Positions 1 through 12,300 of a stretch of DNA of 64,000 bases are shown here, one piece after another. The notes beneath the pieces were generated by a model. That model was not told the origin of the DNA, searched no databases, and saw only the letters and a list, made by a program, of their open reading frames with translations. A program made the position numbers and the translations under genes. Source of the DNA: Nageia nagi (lineage: Eukaryota > Pinophyta). Location of the stretch: the NCBI GenBank assembly GCA_050084985.1, contig JBITNC010000001.1, positions 208,816,001 through 208,880,000 on the forward strand. Direction: 5' to 3'. Every line of letters starts with the position of its first letter. The first letter of the stretch is position 1.

Positions 1-1083
1 CATCAAGGGATCCCTATCAAGACACATCTTCATTATATGGGAACTCTTAATCCTAAGTGTGCATTATGTAATAGTCCATAGTCTTACCTCCACTTATTTT
101 GGGAGTGTCCAAGGTCTAGAAAATCTTAGGAATGGGTTTTTTTCCTTTTTATCCCATTTTCTTATCTCTATATTTTCTTAGTGTCAAGTCCTTCTAGGGG
201 ATTTTATTGCTTTTTTCATACCCTTTTTTAAGGTCTAGCAGATTTTTTGGGTCATTTTGTTCTTACATATATGGAAAATACATAACATAATTATTTTCAT
301 GAATCATATTTCATCCATATTATTTGTTCTCCCTAATAAATTAAAAAAATTTAATGATGTTCAACTATAGATTATTTCATAAGCTAATAAGGTTACAGTA
401 GAATTAGAAAACTTGTGAGATTTATTAGCTCATTAGGCTAAGGCTCCTTACACTATTAATCAAGTTCCTTTTGATCATAGCTATGAGGGTCACTCTTTAT
501 CTTGATCTTAGAGGTTACCCTCTTCCCATATTTGACATACTTCTATGAATGTGATATGTTCTCTTGGTCATCATTGGTCTTAGCCCTCATTGCCTAGAAT
601 GAAGTTCAAGGTTGGTGGAGCTTGTTTCTCCTACCATAATAGTGGGTGGGGTGATGATTAATTTATTTTCTCTCCTTTCAAAAATAAACACCAATTCTAT
701 ACATCTATTAAATTTAATGCTCCCTATGATGGTTGGATCCTAATCCGAGATAATAATTGGTAATCCATGTAGATTGAAAATGACCATAGTTCGATGATTG
801 GGCATAGTGTCCCTCATAATTCCTATTTTAATGATATATAATTTTTCTTCTTATTTTTCATGAGTATTTATAATTTTGGTGACCTTAGTTTGGTAGCTCT
901 AGCATCAAGCTATTAAATTTTGATTCTAGGTACTACTGGTGACCTTGGGATGTTCATTATGTTTTTTTAGTATTTCCTAATTATGGTTAATTTGAATCCA
1001 TATGAGATGTATTAACTCCACCCACTTCTTTGTTATAAGGAGTATTTTATATTAATATAAAAATGGCTCTTTCATAAAAAAAA
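1..1083 (+). mobile_element. LINE (plant L1-like) 3' remnant, copy A
   Basis: Bases 1-130 translate to the zinc-binding reverse transcriptase C-terminal domain (zf-RVT) of plant L1-like LINEs: HLHYMGTLNPKCALC followed by HLFWECPRSR, giving the CxxC...HxxxxC arrangement. Downstream sequence is degenerate and I see no convincing RNase H. The element ends in an A-run at 1076-1083, as expected for a LINE 3' end. In-frame TAG/TAA codons make it non-functional. The reverse transcriptase core would lie left of the window. The second copy at 25276-27254 keeps more of the upstream part. Confidence 0.8.
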
Positions 1084-1500
1084 TATTACATAGAATTTGG
1101 GCCCATATGGTCAATGCAAACATAGGCACAAGATAGTAGAATGATTCCAAACAAAATGAATATACAAAGTGATAAAGGTATGAGCAAAGTACAATTAAAA
1201 GTTGATATGCTCTATTCATACCTAAGTATAAAGTTACTTGTAAGCCATTCTATAATGATAAAGGAAAGAGAAAAGTACAACTAAGAGTATTAAAAATAAG
1301 GCTTTTACAAATACCCCATTGATATAGATTTCCAGTTATGTTCACTTGATAATATGATGTCAGCAATCAATAAAAATGTCTATTTAATATTTAATAATAA
1401 TAATTTTTAAAATAATGAAATGAAACATGTTTTCCTTTCTATATAAAAGCATGCATCATGTCATTATGCAAGAATCTTTAGACATTTCATTACTTTACCT
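1084..1500. other. No gene seen; AT-rich spacer
   Basis: This is AT-rich sequence with no recognisable protein match, between the LINE tail and the reversed DYW fragment. It is conserved in the second copy at 27255-27676, so it belongs to the duplicated block. Confidence 0.5.
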
Positions 1501-1795
1501 TCACTAATAATCTCCATAAGAATATTCTCCATGTTGGAAATGATGGAATCAATTCACATCCCTCACAATAATGTCCCTTATAATAATGTTGGATATAAAA
1601 TCAATTGTAGTATGGAATTAACTACATAATTAAAGGTTCTTCATAACTCTAATAATGGTTCTAAGGGGATTCATTAACAATTTGAATGCAATTGTAAACT
1701 TTTCACTATGTTGGTAGAGAAACAATTTTTTTATTATCAACCTCCTAATCATGCAACATAGGTATTGTATTTGGAATATACCTTTCTTCCTTTTA
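1501..1795 (-). pseudogene. PPR protein C-terminal DYW domain, reversed fragment, copy A
   Basis: Read on the minus strand this is the last ~95 residues of a DYW-class pentatricopeptide repeat protein, an organellar RNA editing factor family. It begins with YIPNTIPMLHD near 1775 and ends with FHHFQHGEYSYGDY at 1507-1548. The final tryptophan codon has become TAG (1504-1506), and the original stop TGA follows at 1501-1503. Further stops and frame breaks lie between. It abuts a plus-strand PPR fragment head to head, so the PPR gene has been rearranged through an inversion. Not functional. Confidence 0.8.
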
Positions 1796-1796
1796 C

Positions 1797-2063
1797 TCAA
1801 ACAAAAAGGAAGTTTTCTATAGAGAATTTCAAGAAAATAAAATTATCAGGTGTAAAACTAAATTTTGTAACCTTTTCCAACATTCTTATAACATGTGCTA
1901 AAGCTCTACAAGAAAGTATGGACATACATAAAAGAGTATTTGAAAATGATTTAGCATTGGATATTATTGTTATGACTATCCTTATAGACATGTATGAAAA
2001 ATATGGAATCATAGAGAAGGATCCTAAATTATTTAACAAGATGCATAATTTATTCTTATTGCA
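1797..2063 (+). pseudogene. PPR protein fragment, copy A
   Basis: This is about 85 residues of PPR repeats. Visible pieces are GVKLNFVTFSNILITCAKAL, then a DIHKRVFEN helix, then VMTILIDMYEKYG and DPKLFNKMHN, the usual alternation of PPR helices. The reading is open here but has no start of its own, and it is cut on the right by an LTR beginning at 2064. It matches the larger PPR pseudogene at 49381-49740. An open frame of 159 codons crosses from this fragment into the LTR (1765-2244), so it is not a gene model. Confidence 0.8.
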
Positions 2064-2813
2064 TGTAATTATAGACCTTAAATTATGTAAAATAAGAATA
2101 TACATAATAAATAAAATGATCTACATTATGAGAAGAAGTGAACAATGTACACTATATCAGATTATAATAAATATACATGAAACACATGAACCTGATATGA
2201 AGTGTATGTGCAATCCTCAAGAAGAAGTAGCAATGGAGCTTTGAAGGATTGAGATAATATTTATGACAAGCTTATGACATATATTCATTTGCATGAATCA
2301 ATAACTTGACCACCAAAATCTGGAATCCTCAATCTAGAAGATGCATATAATTAGTAGCCTAAGATAGGCATGTTGTTTGTTATGTGAGATATGTTAAACT
2401 ATTTTATACATAAAAGATAGAAAGTTCATAGCTTAGAGTATAATAATTTATCATAATAAATTTCATCTAAAGACATCATAGCTTGATGAAGATTACAGTT
2501 GACAACCACCTATTAGAGATCTTATCATATCAAAGAGTTCTAATATTTGGAGTTCAACCTATTCCACTCACATATATAGCCTACAAGAACATATAAATGA
2601 GTGAATTTAAACCTCTAGAAATAATATAAACTTTTTTGTATTCAATATATTTTAAAATATGAACCATGATAAATGATATAGCATTTAATATAACACATGG
2701 CATTGCATTGTAATATTAATTTTATCTTGATATTTGTAATATTGCAATAAGTCATTTAAAAATTCTAAATATAATATATTAAATAAATAATAAATCATTT
2801 TTAGGCATCTACA
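2064..2813 (-). repeat. 3' LTR of composite element, copy A
   Basis: In plus coordinates it starts TGTAAT and ends GCATCTACA. On the minus strand it therefore reads TGTAGATGCC...TACA, which fits TG...CA LTR ends. The adjoining bases 2814-2825 are a pyrimidine tract, a polypurine tract on the minus strand. The sequence matches the plus-strand LTR at 24546-25275 in reverse complement along its length. Confidence 0.7.
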
Positions 2814-4609
2814 TTTTTCCCCTATTTGGATATGAAATGAAAAGCATTGAAATTACATAATCTAGAGAGGTTTAGAGAAGAGAAGAAAATTTTCAATAGT
2901 AAAGTGGACTTCCCTTTTTTATTGATATGTTTGATATGATATGTTGTTTTTCCCCTTTTGTTCTTGAATTTACCCTTTCTCTAGCTTTTCAAGGGAATCA
3001 AGCCAAAAATTAGAGTCCCTATATGAAGAGAGCATCATTATGTGAATCCTACTCTCTTAAATAACACCTTTTTAAGAATAATCCAACATAATACCCACAT
3101 AGATCACATCCTATTAAAGAATAATCAATTAAAAGAGCTAGGATGAAATAAATATGATATCCATTGTGTCACTATTGTTGATGTGACTCATAGTTCTATT
3201 TAACCATGACATATAGACTACTATGATTGCAAATCAGAGTTTATAAAGATCAATTTGATAAGGTCCTTTTTAATGCCTCAAGATTGGAACAATCATGATT
3301 ATCAAGATGATGAGAATATTTTTAATGACTCAAGCTTGTAATAACCTATAATTGATAACAGATTTTTCTCATGGAATGATCATGGCTTTAAAAATATTTG
3401 TTAGCATAATATTGAACAATATCATTTTATTCCTATTAAGATACCAAATATTCAAATATTCATTGATATTACATATAAAAATTGCATGTTTGATCTTATT
3501 GAATTGCTTGATTTCATTAAATTTCAAGTAAACCTACACAATTACCAACATGAATTTCATATAATTTATCAATCATATCTTTTGTAGTTTTATTCATCAT
3601 TTTCATATAGTGCATATTTGTGAAACAATGGCATTTTAAAGTAGATATTCAAATATTTTGTAACATGCTACATTTATAATGTAATAATAATAAACACATG
3701 CCATTAGTAGCATGGAAATATTCATATTAGATCTACAAATATTAATGATATAAAAATTGAAATAAAGTAATGACATTTTGCATCATAAAAACCATGAAAA
3801 TGTAATCATGCATTTCATAATATTTATCATATAAGCGATAAATTGACCCTTTTTTAACTTCACACACTTTTTGTTTAAGTAATAGTCATATTGGCATGAT
3901 ATATATCTTTTTTCCTTAGTAATAGTATCATACTATAACCAACATTTAAAAGATTCCATAATTTTTCTTGTTTCATGTCGTTGACTACATGATAACAATA
4001 GAATTATACTTTATGTAAAATATCAAATGCAATTATCAGTTAAAATAAATATTTTTCTATTAACCATTGCAAAAATATTTATAAATATGAAAATTAAATT
4101 TTGATATTTCCATTTAATCAAAATATACTCTTATAAATTAAAATATTTATATATCCATCAAGTAGCTTCCATTTTATGTACTTATTTAGATGTAATAAAA
4201 GTAAAATTGAAATATAACACTTGAATCTCTTTCTAATTTTACACAAACCATGTCATTAATGACATCCATTTATTATAACTAAACATTGAAAGTGGAATTA
4301 CATTAATTTTTCCCTTAATGCATAATTTAAACATTCAAAAGTATCATTTTTATCAATTTTAATTAGCATGCATTGGATTGAATCTTCATTATACTATTTG
4401 CACATAGTTGACTTCATGAATGTAGTAAAATTGGTTTTTAAAAAAGAGGCATTTGGAAAGTAACATTTTTCTTAGCATTTTGCACACATGAGGTGTCATT
4501 TTCTAAGCATAAAATGTGACATTTGAAGGTAGTGACATTTTAACTAGGTTTAAGTAAACAATATTGAACAAAAAGGGAATTTAAGGGGATTTGACCTATC
4601 ATGTTCACT
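2814..4609. other. Non-coding internal region of composite element, copy A
   Basis: The first ~150 bases resemble the internal sequence just upstream of the related LTR at 24546 (repeated TTCTCTTCTCTAAAC-type tracts on the minus strand). The rest is very AT-rich and I see no protein match on either strand. It is collinear with 28990-30732 in copy B. Confidence 0.5.
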
Positions 4610-6620
4610 ATTTAAAATGCCATTTTTTTATAATGAGATCTACAAAGACTACCTGAGTGACATGTTTCCTCACCATTCAGTTGTTACAATTAAATTTACT
4701 TCTATGCATCTTGGCTTATATGGAAAACCAAGATTAGCATTTGGTAGAGAGTCCACAATCTAGATGAAGGGGCATGTGGTAGAACTTATTCATAGCTTAC
4801 ATTCACCCATGAGGTAAGATTCACTTATTATTATCTTATCTTTCCAAATTTTTGATAATATCCTATGTATGAAACCATAGGGTGCCTTTAGTTTGGCCAT
4901 TATGTTATGTGTTTTCCCCCAATGAGGTAATTTTATTTCTTTTGCTTGATTTTATGAATTTTTATCGAGTATTAACATGAATGCATATTACTTATGATCA
5001 CTAGATAGTAAGGTTCATATCCAAAGTGGTCCCATGTTGACATTGGCATTGGAAAAGGCATGAGAGTGGAAATAGATGAATCACGAGAATGATATCCTCA
5101 TGAATTTTGGGCTAAATAATTTATCCATTTATGGGCACATCTAACAAGATATACCATTTCTTATAACTCTAGTAGAAATATGGGATTAGGATACTAATTC
5201 CTTCCACTTACCCCCATGTGAAATGATGGTCACACTGTTGGATGTCTACAAGATATGGGGATTACCCATTCAAGGTTAGCTAGTTCACTAGGCCAAGGTA
5301 TAAAATAATAATAAGAGATAATATCTCTCATTATGGTTGATAGGAGATGAGGATCATAAGTGGGAGCACTAGGTTGCTCACATCACCAAGGTATACAAGT
5401 TTTGCTCCATTGGTCAGCACTTAAGGCTTCTTGTTACCTCCATCATTACTGCTTATCTATGTATGGATAAGATAACCTCTTCATTCCCACCCAAATTGGT
5501 TTGGGTGGTATAGGATATATGGTCCTAGGGCATATGGTTTGCATGGGCACCTTTGGTTTTGGCCCAACTCTATAGGGTCCTATACAACTTTATGAGTATT
5601 GATAATTTAACATCTTAATAGCCCATGTAGGTCTCCTCTAGGTATGGAAATATGATAATATTATCACCATTCAGCCAATGGGATTATAAAGGTTGAGGTA
5701 TGATCCCTTGGATACCACATTGAATTGTTATATTTCTCAATCTTATGGGTACAAGTACCCACATACTCTAGAGGTGAGGTAGAGGGAGATAGATACACTC
5801 AATCCTATGAGCATGGTATAAGTATCTTATGCAAATTTATTTTGGGAGGATGATGTCAACCAACATTCTTAGGTGAGACAACCTTGGTTTCTCTAAATCT
5901 AGAGGAAATTAGTGGATACATACTTGCTATAGTGAGTATTATGCCAATTTGGAATTTGGTAGAAGTTTCCTCCTACCCCTACCACATATATAGGATAGAG
6001 AGAGATGCTCCACTAGGAGAAAATATCATATCAAGTTGGGTGGTCACTTAGGAAGAGCCTAGGACATTATACCCAACTACAAATATCTTAATGGTACTCA
6101 AAACTATGAGGGGATTCATGGCATGGTAGAATCCCATGCATCTAGTCCTATTATGTTAGGAATGGATGATGATGAGGAGGAGAAGGAGATGGTGGTAGCT
6201 TTGAAGGGATATTTGGAAGAATACCTACATCAATTTAACAATCCTATGAATGAAATTCCTTTGTAAGGGTAACTAGGAGAGGAACTAAGGTTAGTAACCC
6301 TAACCAAGGTTGTGCCACTAGTGGCAATAGGTAACATACTTATGCATTTGTTACCTTTTAGGATATCATTTACAAGATTAGGAAGACTAACATGTGATGG
6401 TTTATCATTTACAAGAGAGGGTGATATTTAGGTTATAGCACTACAAGATGAGGTTGAGAGGCTCAAGCCTATTGAGGCATAAGTAGCCACTTTCTATGAT
6501 ACACTATTAGCTAGAGATGCACAAATGTTATCCATGGAGCAATCTCTTAAGAGGTTGCAAGAGAGGGTGGACATGCCTCCACTAATATAGATCATAAAGA
6601 TTGAGAAATTATTATTTTGA
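4610..6620 (+). pseudogene. Plant mobile domain (PMD) protein remnant, copy A
   Basis: A PMD (aminotransferase-like plant mobile domain, as in MAIN/MAIL1 and many transposon proteins) is recognisable in pieces. FFYNEIYKDYLSDMFPHH and GLYGKPRLAFGRE lie at ~4625-4760. The diagnostic FHLPPCEMMVTLLDVYK and IWGLPIQG block lies at ~5200-5275. A C-terminal YQVGWSLRKSLGHY block lies near 6035. Bases 6440-6600 give a charged heptad segment (EVERLKPIEA, MEQSLKRLQERVDM), probably a coiled coil. A GTAAG donor-like site near 4812 suggests an intron. Several stops and frame changes show decay. It lies antisense to the enclosing retrotransposon. PMD identity is fairly sure; function is unknown. Confidence 0.65.
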
Positions 6621-6961
6621 ATAAGAAATAGGGAAATGCATATAGATTATTTATCATAAAATAGATACTCTTTAGGCTTTTTAATTTTTTAATTTGCTAT
6701 TTTTATATTCACTAACCTAGGCCTAGGTATCCTAATTTTTTTGGTTTTATTTTTTTCTTAGTTAGTTGGCTAAAATTTTATAACTTTGAAGTATTTTTTA
6801 CATAAATTAGGTAAATATAACCCCTACCAAATTCACACCTTATTGCATATATTTTATAAATATTAATTTTCCCAAGCAATTTGCCCATTATACCTAAGTT
6901 ATCTAGAAAAAAGAATGCAGATCTAAAAGAAAAGAAGACTGTACTATAAGAGAAGAATACA

Positions 6962-7605
6962 AGTGACTTGTTACAAAAAAAAAGTGACTTGTTATTGAAG
7001 ATGATAATCTTGTTACTAAATATGAGCAACTTGTTACTAAAGATGAATGCCTTTTTATTGAAAATGTGTATTTTATTACTAAAGACAAATGATTTATTAC
7101 TAAACATGAGTAACTTGTTACTAAATATGAGTGACTTGTTACTAAAGATGAGTGAATTATTACTATAGATGAGAAACTTACTATTGAAGATGAGTGATTT
7201 GTTAATGAAGACCAGAGTCTTTTTAACTTAATATGTGTAACTTGTTATTATAGATAGGTGACTTGTTACAACAAATGAGCAACTTGTTAATAAACATGAG
7301 AAACTTGTTAATGAATATGAGAATCTTGTTACTAAATATGAGTGACTTATTATTGAAGATGAGAAACTTATTATTAAAGATGAGTGACTTATTACTAAAT
7401 ATGAATAACTTGTTACTTAAGATGAGTGACTTGTTACTAAAGATAACCAAGTTGTTAATAAATATGAGCAACTTTATTACTAAAAATTAATGACTTGTTA
7501 TTGAAGAGAAGTGACTTGTTACTAAAGATAAGAAACTTATTGTATAATATAAGCATCTTGTTACTGAATGTGAGCATCTTATTACTAAATATGAGTATCT
7601 AATCA
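6962..7605 (+). repeat. 21-bp minisatellite encoding leucine heptads, copy A
   Basis: This is a tandem array of variants of a 21-bp unit, gacttgttactaaagatgag plus one base, about 30 units by length, with interruptions near 7215-7260 and 7475-7500. Since 21 is a multiple of three, one plus frame reads a seven-residue period (SDLLLKM) and two minus frames also stay open (IFSNKSL and SSLVTSH types). Several open frames of 60-109 codons come from this and are not evidence of genes. The array follows the coiled-coil part of the PMD remnant by about 350 bp. Confidence 0.9.
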
Positions 7606-7807
7606 TTATCAAGATGAGAATTTGATATAAACTAATATTTCAAAGTCACCTATAATTTTAACCCTTGTTTAGAAAATAATATCAACTAGCAAATTTTTTA
7701 TAACATAGTTCTAAAAATTTTGAAATATTACCATTACTTCTACAATGTTTTGGGATAAAATTGCTAAGATATCAAATTTATTTTGACACTATTTTATTTA
7801 TTTTGAT
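7606..7807. other. AT-rich spacer
   Basis: Short AT-rich stretch between the minisatellite and a small conserved frame; nothing recognised. Confidence 0.4.
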
Positions 7808-7993
7808 TTGCAAAAATTTCTTATGCATAACTTTGAAAATAAATATGAGAGGGAAAATACTTTATTAATAGCCTATAGGATTGGTACTAGTGAGGTATCA
7901 AGTAGAGTCTCCCTATTAGGACATAGTAGAGGGTTTAGGAGGACATGTAGGCCTAGCAAGATTAGTAGTAGTGGTAGTAGTAAATGGCACTAG
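7808..7993 (+). other. Small conserved open frame with Ser-rich tail, copy A
   Basis: This is a 61-codon open frame, unrecognised. Its B counterpart (34267-34515) keeps the frame, the stop position and the end of the protein (RPSKISSSGSSKWH here, RPSKIGSSGSSKWH in B). The C-terminus is rich in Arg, Gly and Ser. It lies on the same strand as the PMD remnant and minisatellite and could be the last exon of that gene. The shared frame may simply reflect recent duplication, so coding status is doubtful. Confidence 0.3.
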
Positions 7994-8836
7994 GTTGTTG
8001 TATATAAGGATATGGGTCCACCCCTATTGTTATATATATATGATCCTTTTCTATTTTTATCATGTGCTAAATATGAATGAATGTGTTAATTTTTTATTAT
8101 TTGGTTGAATGTATAGCTTGTTTCATGTTTGTTAATTTTAATTTTTCAAAGTAAAATTTGTTAAGTTTAAGAAATCACATAACTTATTATACATTTTTAG
8201 TTGTAAATAATTATATCAATGGATTAAAAAAATCACTCATAATTATACATGGTAAATAAAATGAAGCAATTTTATAACACTATTCAATTTCCATTCCCTA
8301 AAGTCAATTTGCAAAACAAAAGAAGTCATAGGTTCCCTTGGTACCACATGTAAGCCATAACAAAAAATGCCCAATTTTCTACATTATTGAATGTAAATAG
8401 TCATTATTCCCTCCCAAAATAATGTAATATATAACAAGTAATTAAGAAATACTATCATTTTTAACTCTGGTTTAGGAAAGGTACACCATTAACAGCCTAA
8501 AAATAGTTGAATGCTATTAGTGGCATGGGTTTTGAAATTCTAAAAAGTATGATGGAAGTTTTCAAATCATGCCTAAAAAAACCATGGAACCATGAATTAA
8601 CCTCTATAATTATGAATAATACACATTTTTCCTTCATATAACTAACCTATCTAATATACATTAGCTTTTTGAAATTTTTACACCTAAGCAAAGACTTTAC
8701 ATATATGGGAAGGTTTTACAACCCAAACATTGTTTGCAAATGTAGACACAAAAAGAGGTACCTTCTTGGTATTATTGGTTGCATGTAAATTGTCATGCAT
8801 GCCATTAGTGGATCTTATTTCAAAATCCCTTTCATT
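7994..8836. other. No gene seen; internal part of composite element, copy A
   Basis: AT-rich sequence without a convincing protein match. In copy B a 62-codon frame (35191-35379) crosses the equivalent of 8670-8836 into the gypsy LTR and is open by chance. The last five bases (8832-8836, tcatt) are the left target duplication of the nested gypsy element. Confidence 0.4.
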
Positions 8837-9236
8837 TGTTATGATGCTATAATATGAAAAAGGGAAATATTACAAAAATAAAATGAATATGGAATTGAAA
8901 TAGGAAAATGACAACTATATATTGCAAATAATAGAGCATGCACTGGTAAATAGAACATGAAATAGCATCAATAAGTAGATAAGGATAGGATTTTACTAAA
9001 TAGTAGAATCATAGGCTACTTCAAGGGGGCTACCTCCTTACAAATTCAAAGGTAAAAAATAATATTCAAGATGCCTTTCTCCACACACTTATATCTATTT
9101 ATATTAAACTAACCCTAACCCTAATAGTAATGCAAAATCAAGCCCTACCCTTACATTCATAATATTACAATATAGGTAAAAAATTTAATGAGATACTAAT
9201 ACTAACACTAAAATATTAGGATGTGGGATCCTAACA
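8837..9236 (-). repeat. 3' LTR of gypsy element, copy A
   Basis: A 400-bp terminal repeat, in plus orientation from TGTTATGATG to GATCCTAACA. It matches 14432-14833 throughout. On the minus strand it carries a TATAAATAG box, like the solo LTR at 32254. Confidence 0.92.
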
Positions 9237-9379
9237 TGCAACCCCTCTTGTGATGAAGCTTTTCCCTCAAAGATTAAAGTGTGGAAAATATTATTGTAGC
9301 TAATGAAAGATTTCCCATGTTGCATATTCTGGTGCCATACCTTGCCATTGTATGAGGACTTCTATGATGGAGTGATTAT

Positions 9380-12300
9380 GAAGCTATCATGAGAATTGAT
9401 CCAAAAATACCTTAGGTAAAACTACCATTGATCCATCATCTACCAACTCAAGTAATTGTATCTACACTTAAACCTCTAATCCAACCACTTTCTTAAGGTA
9501 AGAGATATGAAACACTGGGTGAATCTTGGAAGAAGTAGGAAGCTCTAATTTGTATGCAATTGGGCCAATGCACTATAACACCTTGTAAGGACCATAAAAA
9601 TTTAGGGCTAGTTTTTTAGGGCCTTTAATTTTGAAGGATTTTTGGTGATAAGGTTGTAGCCTTAGAAAGACCATGTCATCTACCTAGAACTCCCTTTTCA
9701 TATGTTACTAATCAACTTGTTGTTTCATATGCTATTGGGCTATCTAGAGGTTATATTTGAGCAAATAAAGAATATCATCCTTAGTAAGTAAAGCTAAGTC
9801 AACTACCTAAACTTTATTGGTACCTGCAACATACAAGGTGACTATTGGTGGAGCTTGACCATACACTACTTCATAGGGGGTCATCTTGCTAGTAGAATGA
9901 TAAGATGTATTATACTACCACTTAACCAAAGGAAGCCATCATACCTAATACATGGGTTATGCTAAAGAAAAATAATTTAAACATATTTCCATGCATTTAT
10001 TGATAATTTTAGTCTAACCATCAATTTGTAGGTGATATGTTGAGCTCATGTTTAGTTGGATACCTTGAATTTTAAAAAGCTTTTGCCAAAAATGACTTGT
10101 AAAAGTGGGATCATGATCACTAACAATCATCTTTGGTATGCCATGTAGTTTGAAAATTATATTCAAGAATAATTATGCCACTATCACTACTTTGTGGGGA
10201 TGAACTAATGAGCCAAAATGAGCATATTTGGATAACTAATCAACCACCATTAGAATAATTGATTTATCATGAGAATTAGGAAGGCCTTAAATGAAATCTA
10301 TTAAGATATCAATCAATGTATAGGTAGGTATGGGGAGAGGTTGAAGGAGTCCTAGAGTACCCACCATCTCACCCTTTTATCATTGACACACATCACAAGC
10401 TACCATAAACTACTTGATATCCAATTTTATACCTATACAATAGAATAATCATGCCACTTATAAGTTTTCAAAAATCTTTCATGTCCTAATGTAGGTGTGG
10501 AATCCAATTCAACAAGTATTTTTGATTTACATTTTCAAGGAGATGGTAATAGAATTTGACTTTTGAATCTCAAAATACCATCATGCCATTTATGGTGTGG
10601 TTTACTTATGGGGTATTGAGTGATCTATTTTAGCAATTCTTGGGTGGAGCTATCCTCTACCCACTCTTGTTTAAATTTATTCAACCATTGAGGAATAGGA
10701 TATGAAAGAACTTATAGTGCTACTTGATCTTCAAATTTTTTTGACAAAGCATTAGCCCACATTCTCCTTACCTTTACGGTATACTATCCCATAATCATAC
10801 CCTAGTAGTGTGGTCACATATTTTTGTTTCTTGGGTGTAAAAATGCATTGTTCAATGAAAAATTTCAAACTATGATGATCTATGAGGATGATGAAATGGC
10901 AACTAATAATATATGGTCTTGAACATTGAACTACATGAATGATGGCAAGCATTTCTTTTTCATAAGTGGATTTACCCAAATTTCTTCTAGAGAGTTCTCT
11001 ACTAGTGAATGCTAAGGGATGCCCTTCCTAAATTAATACTACCCTAATTCCTACTCCATAAGCATCACTTTCTATCATAAAGGTTTTAGAAAAAATTGGC
11101 ATTGCTAATACCAGGGTGATACACATTATCTCTTTGAGCTTAAGGAAAGCTACCTCAACTTGAGGGGACCATAGGAATATATTTTTTTTAACAACATGGT
11201 TAGAGATGCTACAATCTTGCCATAATCCTTCATAAATTTCCGATAATAGCCTATGAACCCCAAGAATCCTCAAAGACTTTTCAAAGATGTAGGAATAGAC
11301 TAGTTCTACATGTCAGTAATCTTTTATGGATCCACCTTAACTCCCTCTTTAGATATAACATGGCCTAAGTAATCAATTTCCCTCTTACTAAATGAACATT
11401 TTTATTTTTTTGCATATAGCTAATGTTCCTTCAAAATTTGTAAGGTTTGGTCAACATGTGCCACATTTTCCTATTATGTCTTACTATAGATCAAGATATC
11501 ATCAAAGAAAACTAAAGTGAACTTCCTAAGTAACAGATGAAACACCTAATTAATTAAACTTTGAAATGTGAATGGAGTATTTGTGAGGCCAAAAGGAATG
11601 AACAAGAACTCATAATGGCCCTCATGGGTGCAAAATATAATTTGTTGTATATCCTCTCCCTTGAGGTGGATTTGGTGATACCTAAATCATAGGTCTAGCT
11701 TGGAAAAATATCTTGCCCCATGCAATTCATCCAATAATTCATCAATGATTGGTATAGGAAATTTATCCTTGATGGTAATTTTATTAAGAGCCTTTAAATC
11801 CACACACTTACACTAGGAACCATCTTTATAACAAACTAATATAATTGGATAAAAATATGGGCTTATGTTAGGTTGAATTACTCCTACATCCAATAGCTCT
11901 TTAACCAATTTTTCAATTTCATTTTTTTGTAAATAAGGATACCGATAAGGATGAATGTTTGGTGGATGACTTCTTGGTATCAATTGGATAGCATGATCAT
12001 GTGATTGTTGGGATGGTAAGCCCCTTGGTTCCTCAAAGGTACTTGAATGCTTACTTAAGATGGGTTGCAAATCCTTAGGCTTTAAGATTTTAGATTCAAT
12101 GATTGATAAAGAGTATAACTATGTTAGCATCCTTTTTCTAATTTTTTGTAGGATATTTTTCATATGATGTGTGCTCATAATTTGTACAAATCCACCCTAT
12201 AATCCTCTAAGAGTATGCCCTTGTTCATCTATTTTCAAGGTCATCCATAGCTCTATAAAATTCCACTATATGATTCCCTAAGTCCTTAACCATTATACCC

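Noticed and set aside
595-840. RNase H domain in the LINE tail
   Set aside because: Translation has stops and lacks clear catalytic Asp/Glu motifs, so I did not annotate it.
1797-2105. 102-codon minus-strand frame (also 27973-28281 and 49338-49631)
   Set aside because: Antisense shadows of PPR repeats, whose plus-strand reading is clear.
6778-7490. Open frames of 61-109 codons on both strands of the minisatellite
   Set aside because: They arise because a 21-bp unit without stops keeps three frames open; no start context or match supports separate genes.
6962-7605. CRISPR-like array
   Set aside because: Units are contiguous 21-mers without spacers, in plant nuclear DNA.
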